From: an uncultured Collinsella sp.
GTDB lineage: Bacteria > Actinomycetota > Coriobacteriia > Coriobacteriales > Coriobacteriaceae
Length of the DNA: 10,520 bases
NCBI GenBank assembly: GCA_900549335.1
Contig: UROJ01000030.1
Span: forward strand, 1 to 10,520
Direction: 5' to 3'
Shown here: positions 5,650 through 10,520 of the stretch, one piece after another
Layout: every line of letters begins with the position of its first letter
How positions within the stretch are numbered: the stretch's first letter is position 1
The notes under the pieces: model-generated
The model's database searches: none
Told to the model about the DNA's origin: nothing
Seen by the model: only the letters and a program-made list of their open reading frames with translations
Made by a program: the position numbers and the translations under genes

Positions 5650-6477
5650 CTACTCGCCGAGCTTGGGGTGCAGCAGCGACGGCGCAGCGCCGAGCAGCAT
5701 CTTGGTGTAGGGGTCCTGGGGGTGCTGGAAGACCTGCTTGGCCTCGCCCTGCTCGACGATCTTGCCGCCATTCATAACGATGATGTCGTCAGAGATATAA
5801 CGGACCGTCTGGATGTCATGGCTGATGAACACCATGGCCAGGCCGAGCTCCTTCTTAAGGTCGGTCAGCAGGTTCAGAATCTGCGCGCGGACCGAAACGT
5901 CCAGAGCCGAGGTGGGCTCGTCGGCGATGATGGCATCGGGGTTCAGCGACAGGGCACGGGCAATTGCGACGCGCTGGCGCTGGCCGCCCGAAAGCTGGCC
6001 AGGAAGAACCTCGGCAGCGGAGCTGGGCAGACCGGTGAGCTCCAAGAGTTCCTTGACGCGCTTCTCCTGCTCGGCCTCGGTACCCAGGTTGTGGACGCGC
6101 ATGGGGTCGAGCAGCTGCTCGCGAACGACCATGCGGGGGTTGAGCGCCGTGGCCGGGTTCTGGAACACGACCGAGATGACACGACCCATGTGGCGACGGT
6201 CCTCGGCGGTACGTTTGGTAACGTCCTTGCCCTTAAAGTAGACCTTGCCGCTCGTGGGGGCCTGCAGGCCGCACATGACGTTGGCGGTGGTGGACTTACC
6301 GCAACCGGACTCGCCGACGATGCCGATCGTCTGACCGGGCATGAGCTTAATCGTTACACCCTGGACGGCGTGAACCAGGTTGGGGTGCAGAATCGAGCCG
6401 GTACGGGTCCTAAAGGTGACGTGGACGTCATCAAGGAAGATGATCGGCTCGACGCCGTTGACTGCGGTCTCGCTCAT
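5650..6477 (-). CDS. DppF/OppF-type ABC transporter ATPase
   Basis: This is the second ATPase of a Dpp-type importer, at the inner face of the membrane and driving substrate entry. In 275 residues are Walker A GESGCGKST at 55-63, the Q-loop in VVFQNP with Gln106, signature LSGGQRQR at 162-169, Walker B IIADEP at 183-188, the D-loop SALD, and the H-loop His220 in ISHD. The C-terminal DPYTKMLLGA stretch typical of oligopeptide ATPases is present, but the protein stops soon after, without the cysteine-rich tail found in many DppF/OppF proteins. Its ATG follows the TAG of the fused permease-ATPase gene with no gap, and GGAGGTGAT inside the end of that gene gives a near-ideal ribosome site, so translation is coupled. 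Transporter family is certain; substrate is inferred as sialic acid from the neighbouring enzymes, with peptides the default alternative. Confidence 0.93.
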   Translation of the reverse strand: MSETAVNGVEPIIFLDDVHVTFRTRTGSILHPNLVHAVQGVTIKLMPGQTIGIVGESGCGKSTTANVMCGLQAPTSGKVYFKGKDVTKRTAEDRRHMGRVISVVFQNPATALNPRMVVREQLLDPMRVHNLGTEAEQEKRVKELLELTGLPSSAAEVLPGQLSGGQRQRVAIARALSLNPDAIIADEPTSALDVSVRAQILNLLTDLKKELGLAMVFISHDIQTVRYISDDIIVMNGGKIVEQGEAKQVFQHPQDPYTKMLLGAAPSLLHPKLGE

Positions 6478-8493
6478 CTACATCACCTCCGCGTGAGGGG
6501 TCAAACCATTTGCCTTGAGCACCTCATCGGGGAGCTCGGAATAGAAGTGCTCGGTGCCGGGCACGCGCTTGAAGACCGGACGGGTGTCCAGGCCAATGCG
6601 CGGATGGCTCGAGCGGGGTGCGAAGCGATCGCCCTTGGGGAAATCGCGCGGGCTCGGAACGGCGCCGGGCACCTGGTGCAGGCGGCCCGAACCGCTCTCG
6701 ATGGACAGGACGGAACCCAGAAGGCCGCGGGTGTACTCGTGAATCGGGTTGGTGAGCAGCTCCTTGGTGGGCGCCTGCTCGATAACCTGACCGGCGTACA
6801 TAACCGTGATGTTATGAGCGACCTCGGCGACCAGTGCCAGGTCGTGCGAAACGAAGATCATGGCAAAGCCGAGCTTGGCCTGAAGGTCGTTAAGCAGCTT
6901 GATGACCTGCTTCTGGACGGTAACGTCCAGAGCGGTCGTGGGCTCGTCGCAGATGACAAGCTTGGGGTCGCGGGTAAGGGCCATAGCGATCAGAACGCGC
7001 TGACGCTGGCCGCCGGAAAGCTCATGCGGATAGCTCTCGAGCGTACGCTTGGGGTCGAGGCCCACGAGCTCCAGGAGCTCCTCGGCGCTACGGGTGCCGC
7101 CGCGCTTGGTGAGCTGCTTCATCTGGGCGGAAATGAGCATGGAGGGGTTGAGCGAGGACAGGGCGTCCTGATAGACCATGGCGATATCGGTACCGCGCAG
7201 GCCGAACCACTCCTTCTTGCTCATCTTGAGCAGGTCGCGGCCTTCCCAGAGAACCTCACCGGAAAGATGCTCGTCATCGTCGGTCAGGCCCATGATGGCC
7301 AGCGTGGTGATGGACTTACCGCAGCCGGACTCACCGACCAGGCCCATGGTCTGGCCAGGACGGACGTCAAAGTTGACGTGGTCGACGACGTTGATATCAC
7401 CGTGGTGCTCAAACTGGATGCAGAAATCACGGACCGAAAGGATCGGCTCAACGGACTCGTCGGGCACGTGGCGATCGTCACGCTTGAGCTCGACATCGCG
7501 CAGGGCGCCAAGGCGAGCGGAGAGGGACTGGGCCTGCTCCTTGTAGGCGCGAACGGGGTCGGAGACCAGCAGGTCGGCCTCGCGACGCTTGGAGGAATCG
7601 GTAGGATCCAGGGCGGCGGAGGGAGCAGCGGCCATGGCGTCGGTAATGCCCTCGGAGAGGATGTTGAGCGCCAAGCAGGTGATCATGATGGCCAGGCCCG
7701 GGAACAGCGCCTGCCACCAACGGCCGGCGAGCACGCCGCCGCGGGCGTCGGCGAGGATGTTGCCCCAGGTAGCGGTGGGCTCCTGGATACCAGCGCCGAT
7801 GAAGGTCAGCGAGGCCTCGAAGATGATGGCGTCGGCGACCAGGGTAACGGTGAAGACCATGATCGGGGCGATGCAGTTACGCAGAACATGCTTGATCAAA
7901 ATCCACGGAGCCTTGGCGCCGGAAACGATGACCGCGCGGACATAGTCCTCGCCGTACTCGGACACGATGTTGGCGCGTACGATACGGGCAATCTGCGGAG
8001 TGTACATAAAGCCGATGGCGAAGATGATCGACGGCACGGAGTTGCCCAGGATGGAGACGAAGACGGCCGCGAGGGCGATGCCCGGGATGGACATGATGAT
8101 GTCCAGGATACGCATGATCGTCTCGGAGACGGCCTTGCGCGAAACCGCTGCAAGGGCGCCCACGACCGAGCCGCAGACCAGAGCCATGGCAGTGGCGCCA
8201 AAGCCGATAATCAGCGAGTAACGACCACCGTAGAGCATACGCGACAGAATGTCGCGACCCTTATCGTCGGTACCGAAGATAAATCCGTTGCCGGGAGCCT
8301 GGCGAGCCGTAAAGATCTCGACCGGGCTATAGGGGGCAAGAAGGGGCGCCAGGATCGCAGTCAGGGCGACCAGCACCAGCACGACGGCGGCAATCTTAGA
8401 AGACAGCGTCATCTTCTTCCAGCCACCGAGCTTGAGCCCCTTGGAGGCAGCCTTCTCGAGCTGCTCGGTTTGCTTCTCTCGAATCTTTACCAT
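6478..8493 (-). CDS. Fused DppC-type permease and DppD-type ATPase of an ABC importer
   Basis: One 671-residue chain joins two subunits that are separate in most Dpp/Opp systems. Residues 1-290 are a DppC-type permease: N-terminal cytoplasmic tail, first membrane helix near 32-53, FGTDDKGRDILSRMLYGGR at 73-91, the EAA-loop region about 184-206, and a last helix near 262-282. Residues 290-350 are a charged linker. Residues 350-671 are an ATPase with Walker A GESGCGKS (387-394), Q-loop YQD (Gln442), signature LSGGQRQR (492-499), Walker B VICDEP (513-518) and His550. In the C-terminal tail, the cysteines expected in the PxGCxFxxRC region are Asp and Ser (KGDRFAPRSSHP, 620-631). ATG at 8493 comes 3 nt after the upstream stop. 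The frame is open throughout, so the fusion is not an artefact of reading through a stop. I recall similar fusions in some actinobacterial and Haemophilus sialic-acid importers. Confidence 0.92.
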   Translation of the reverse strand: MVKIREKQTEQLEKAASKGLKLGGWKKMTLSSKIAAVVLVLVALTAILAPLLAPYSPVEIFTARQAPGNGFIFGTDDKGRDILSRMLYGGRYSLIIGFGATAMALVCGSVVGALAAVSRKAVSETIMRILDIIMSIPGIALAAVFVSILGNSVPSIIFAIGFMYTPQIARIVRANIVSEYGEDYVRAVIVSGAKAPWILIKHVLRNCIAPIMVFTVTLVADAIIFEASLTFIGAGIQEPTATWGNILADARGGVLAGRWWQALFPGLAIMITCLALNILSEGITDAMAAAPSAALDPTDSSKRREADLLVSDPVRAYKEQAQSLSARLGALRDVELKRDDRHVPDESVEPILSVRDFCIQFEHHGDINVVDHVNFDVRPGQTMGLVGESGCGKSITTLAIMGLTDDDEHLSGEVLWEGRDLLKMSKKEWFGLRGTDIAMVYQDALSSLNPSMLISAQMKQLTKRGGTRSAEELLELVGLDPKRTLESYPHELSGGQRQRVLIAMALTRDPKLVICDEPTTALDVTVQKQVIKLLNDLQAKLGFAMIFVSHDLALVAEVAHNITVMYAGQVIEQAPTKELLTNPIHEYTRGLLGSVLSIESGSGRLHQVPGAVPSPRDFPKGDRFAPRSSHPRIGLDTRPVFKRVPGTEHFYSELPDEVLKANGLTPHAEVM

Positions 8494-8496
8494 AAT

Positions 8497-9453
8497 CTAC
8501 ACCGTCCTGATGCGCGGGTTGATGAGCAGGTAGAGCATGTCAACCACGATGTTGATGATGATGAAGGCAAGAGCAACGACGATAACGACGCCCTGAACCA
8601 GGTTCGCCTCGTTGCCCTGAACGCCCTGCAGAATCGCGGTGCCCATGCCGGGGAGGTTGAAGATAACCTCGATGACGACAGCGCCACCCATGAGGTAACC
8701 GATCTTAAGACCGAGGGTGGTGACCGGGGTGATCAGCGCATTGCGAAGAACGTTGATGCCGACGACAACCTTCTCGGGAACGCCGGCGCCGCGAGCCATA
8801 CGGACATAGTCCTTGTCGAGCTCCTCGACCATGGCGGTACGCACGATACGAGTCATCTGGCCCGTCAGCGGAAATGCCAAGGCGATAGCGGGCATGATCA
8901 TACGTCCCAGATAGCCAACCGGATTCGTGGTGAAGTGAGGCAGAGCACCCGATGCCGGGAGCACCTTAAGGTAGGAAGAGAACAGCAGGATCAACAGAAC
9001 GGCAAGCCAGAACGACGGGGTTGCCAAGCCGGCGATGGAAAAGACGCGGATCACTTGGTCCGGCCATTTATCGCGATACAGTGCCGCGATGACGCCGAGT
9101 AAAAACGAAACGACCGCACCGATGGCAAGACCGATGAAGGTCAGCTGCATCGTGACGGGCAGGGCCGTGGAGATGCGCTTGGCAACGGAGTTGCGAGCAG
9201 CACCATAGGTGCCCATGTCGCCATGGATCAAATCGCCCATATAGCGCACGTAGCGCACGGGCCAGGGGTCGTCCAGACCATACTTCTCATGGTACTCGGC
9301 AACCGCCTCGGGCGAGGCACCGTCACCCAACGCCGTGTAGGCGGGGTCGGTCTTGGAGAACGACATAAGGAAGAACACCAGGACGGTGACGCCCAATGCC
9401 ATGATCGGCAGCGCCACAAGACGCCTTCCAATCAAACGTAGCAAGTTGTTCAC
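8497..9453 (-). CDS. DppB-type ABC transporter permease
   Basis: This is one of the two membrane channel subunits of the Dpp-type importer; it pairs with the permease half of the downstream fusion. In 318 residues one sees the typical N-terminus LIGRRLVALPIMALGVTVLVF with its first helix near 11-31, FLMSFSKTDPA at 28-38, helices near 100-126, 136-160, 182-200, 235-265 and 285-311, and the EAA loop DYVRMARGAGVPEK (215-228) followed by VLRNALITP. The start is GTG at 9453, chosen because GGGGAG lies 5 nt upstream and the family N-terminus begins there; an in-frame ATG at 9486 would put that ribosome site inside the gene. It follows the binding-protein gene across 157 nt rich in hairpins and precedes the fused subunit by 3 nt. 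Family is certain; substrate is inferred. Confidence 0.93.
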   Translation of the reverse strand: MNNLLRLIGRRLVALPIMALGVTVLVFFLMSFSKTDPAYTALGDGASPEAVAEYHEKYGLDDPWPVRYVRYMGDLIHGDMGTYGAARNSVAKRISTALPVTMQLTFIGLAIGAVVSFLLGVIAALYRDKWPDQVIRVFSIAGLATPSFWLAVLLILLFSSYLKVLPASGALPHFTTNPVGYLGRMIMPAIALAFPLTGQMTRIVRTAMVEELDKDYVRMARGAGVPEKVVVGINVLRNALITPVTTLGLKIGYLMGGAVVIEVIFNLPGMGTAILQGVQGNEANLVQGVVIVVALAFIIINIVVDMLYLLINPRIRTV

Positions 9454-9458
9454 GTTCT

Positions 9459-9464
9459 CTCCCC
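9459..9464 (-). promoter_or_regulatory. Ribosome binding site selecting a GTG start of the permease gene
   Basis: GGGGAG, 5 nt before GTG at 9453, decides the start against the longer frame from 9486. Confidence 0.75.
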
Positions 9465-9488
9465 TTTCTTTTGTCGGTAGGACCAACT

Positions 9489-9516
9489 GGTATATGAGTA
9501 CGGATACTCATTACAA
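9489..9516 (-). promoter_or_regulatory. Candidate promoter with a perfect palindrome as its spacer
   Basis: On the minus strand TTGTAA (9516-9511; 4 of 6 to TTGACA) and TATACC (9494-9489; 4 of 6 to TATAAT) stand 16 nt apart. The spacer TGAGTATCCGTACTCA (9510-9495) is a perfect 6-4-6 inverted repeat; counting flanking bases the palindrome is 7-4-7 (9494-9511). It lies before the permease ribosome site. It could be an operator-controlled internal promoter, or simply a small RNA hairpin. Both boxes are weak. Confidence 0.4.
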
Positions 9517-9548
9517 GACCCGAGCGACATCGTTGCCGCCCGGGTCTT
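9515..9548 (-). terminator. Hairpin after the binding-protein gene, possible leaky terminator
   Basis: AAGACCCG (9515-9522) pairs with CGGGTCTT (9541-9548). An inner stem GCGAC (9524-9528) / GTTGC (9532-9536) closes a 3-nt loop, allowing one G-T pair. The minus-strand continuation GTAATGAG adds little to the TCTT at the end of the stem, so termination would be partial; in the plus direction TGTTTC follows. Hairpins at this position in ABC operons commonly keep binding-protein mRNA above permease mRNA. Confidence 0.55.
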
Positions 9549-9567
9549 TGTTTCAACTATGAGGATA

Positions 9568-9611
9568 CGGTCCCAACGACCGACATCCTGCATACAGACT
9601 CAAGCGAGTCT
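9568..9611 (-). other. Two small hairpins just after the binding-protein stop
   Basis: CGGTC (9568-9572) / GACCG (9578-9582) encloses a 5-nt loop. AGACTC (9596-9601) / GAGTCT (9606-9611) encloses a 4-nt loop and starts at the stop codon of the binding-protein gene. Both are short but perfect; neither has a T-run. They may protect the 3' end of the binding-protein mRNA. Confidence 0.45.
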
Positions 9612-10520
9612 TACGCCTTGACGGTCGCAACGCCCCTGAAGGACATGCTCGTCGTGCCGATGCCCTTGAAGCCATCGAGGGCCTCGCCGTTGGGCGCAGT
9701 GGACGGATCGTCCCAGGAAGCGGAGACGGTCTTGACGTGGACAACGGGGTACAGAACGGCGTTGTCGGCAATGATGTCGAAGCACTCGTTCCACTTCTTC
9801 TGCTGCTCGTCGCCCTCGGCGGCAAGAGCCTCGTCCATGAGACTGTGGAGCTTCTGCCACTCAGCGGACTCCTTCCACGGGCAACGGGTCTGCATCCAAA
9901 CGTTGTCGCCGTACCACCAGTTGAGCAGCAGGTCGGGGTCAGCGCCGAAGCAGGAAGGATCGCCAGGGGCAAGGAGGATATCGTAGGCCTCGCCGCCGTC
10001 GATGGCAGCGTAGGTGGCCGGCGAGGTATCGGTCTGGATGGTCACATCGAAGCCGAGAGCGTCGAGGTCGTTCTTGACCTGGGCGGCCATGCCCTTAATC
10101 TGCTCGTTGTCGGTGGTGCGCAGGGTGATGGCACCCGGGGTGATGCCAGACTCCTCAATGAGCTTCTTAGCCTTCTTGGCGTCGGTCTTGTACACCGTGG
10201 AAGCCTCATGATAGTTGGTGAAGCTCTTGGGCAGGTAGCAGCTGGCAGCGGTGGCAAGGCCAGCGAAGGTGTTGCTGACCATCTTCTCGGTGTCGAGCGC
10301 ATACATGACAGCCTGACGGACCTTGACGTTGTTCCAAGGCTCCTTGGCGACGTTGAACATGATGAAGCGGGTGCCGAAACCCTGAACGTTATCGATCTTG
10401 CAGCCGGCACTCTCGAGCTGGTCGACGGCGTCAGCGGTAACGAGCTCCATAACGAGCGTGGAGCCCTCCTGCTGAGCGGTAACGCGAGCGGTGGGGTCGG
10501 TCAGGATGCTGTACTGGATC
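9611..10520 (-). CDS. Family-5 (Dpp/Opp-type) extracellular solute-binding protein, N-terminus outside window
   Basis: This lipoprotein-type receptor would capture substrate outside the membrane and hand it to the permeases encoded downstream. The visible 302 residues are the C-terminal part of a protein that is usually 500-600 long. The frame is open to the right edge, so the internal ATG at 10450 is not the true start. Recognisable blocks are GFGTRFIMFNVAKEPWNNVK, then VRQAVMYALDTEKMV (the family's VRQAl.yAiD segment), ADPDLLLNWWYGDN, and DNAVLYPVVHVKTV near the end. The signal peptide and most ligand-contact residues are off the edge. It is followed by 157 nt of hairpin-rich spacer and the permease gene. 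Dpp-type binding proteins are known to carry sialic acid in some systems, for example SatA of Haemophilus ducreyi; with nan genes downstream this is the best guess. A peptide or glycopeptide ligand is possible. Confidence 0.88.
   Translation of the reverse strand, partial: IQYSILTDPTARVTAQQEGSTLVMELVTADAVDQLESAGCKIDNVQGFGTRFIMFNVAKEPWNNVKVRQAVMYALDTEKMVSNTFAGLATAASCYLPKSFTNYHEASTVYKTDAKKAKKLIEESGITPGAITLRTTDNEQIKGMAAQVKNDLDALGFDVTIQTDTSPATYAAIDGGEAYDILLAPGDPSCFGADPDLLLNWWYGDNVWMQTRCPWKESAEWQKLHSLMDEALAAEGDEQQKKWNECFDIIADNAVLYPVVHVKTVSASWDDPSTAPNGEALDGFKGIGTTSMSFRGVATVKA

Noticed and set aside
5428..9102. A 1224-codon open frame on the plus strand opposite the transporter genes.
   Set aside because: It is antisense to four well-supported genes and arises because those genes rarely use TTA, CTA and TCA codons. 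Its translation is rich in Asp, Gly and His without any recognisable domain.
1..10520. CRISPR arrays, tRNA or rRNA genes, transposases, att sites.
   Set aside because: None seen on reading: no regularly spaced direct repeats, no cloverleaf-like genes in the short gaps, and no transposase- or integrase-like protein.

Overview
All ten genes in this window lie on the minus strand, so transcription runs from high to low coordinates. The codon use, the GC-rich coding sequence with strong AGGAG-type ribosome sites, and a RapZ homologue with an Arg in the P-loop point to a high-GC Gram-positive. A gut Coriobacteriia such as Collinsella fits best. The taxonomic call is from memory of such proteins, not from a search.

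Nine of the ten genes form one locus that looks like a sialic-acid (N-acetylneuraminate) uptake and breakdown cluster. In transcription order it holds: a family-5 (Dpp/Opp-type) solute-binding protein whose N-terminal half is off the right edge (10520-9611); a DppB-type permease (9453-8497); one polypeptide joining a DppC-type permease to a DppD-type ATPase (8493-6478); a DppF-type ATPase (6477-5650); two tandem AXE1-family carbohydrate esterases (5569-4592 and 4599-3748); a NanA/DHDPS-family aldolase (3679-2759); a ROK-family kinase, the probable ManNAc kinase NanK (2586-1621); and ManNAc-6-phosphate 2-epimerase NanE (1550-864). The tenth gene, rapZ (765-1, C-terminus off the left edge), follows a terminator and is a housekeeping neighbour.

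The proposed flow is: the binding protein captures sialic acid and the ABC complex imports it. The esterase would strip O-acetyl groups. NanA splits the sugar to ManNAc and pyruvate, NanK phosphorylates ManNAc, and NanE converts ManNAc-6-P to GlcNAc-6-P. NanE is recognised firmly from its motifs. The substrate of the transporter, lyase, kinase and esterases is inferred from neighbourhood. No nagA, nagB, sialidase or regulator is visible.

The transporter genes from 9453 to 5650 are packed with 0-3 nt gaps, and the esterases overlap by 8 nt. Other junctions carry hairpins, including a 106-nt imperfect palindrome between nanA and nanK. The main points to check are: a paralogous esterase that has lost its nucleophile Ser and oxyanion motif; the 106-nt palindrome; a perfect palindrome that exactly fills the spacer of a candidate promoter before the permease gene; transporter ATPases without the usual C-terminal cysteines; and an aldolase lacking the classical NanA GYDE motif.
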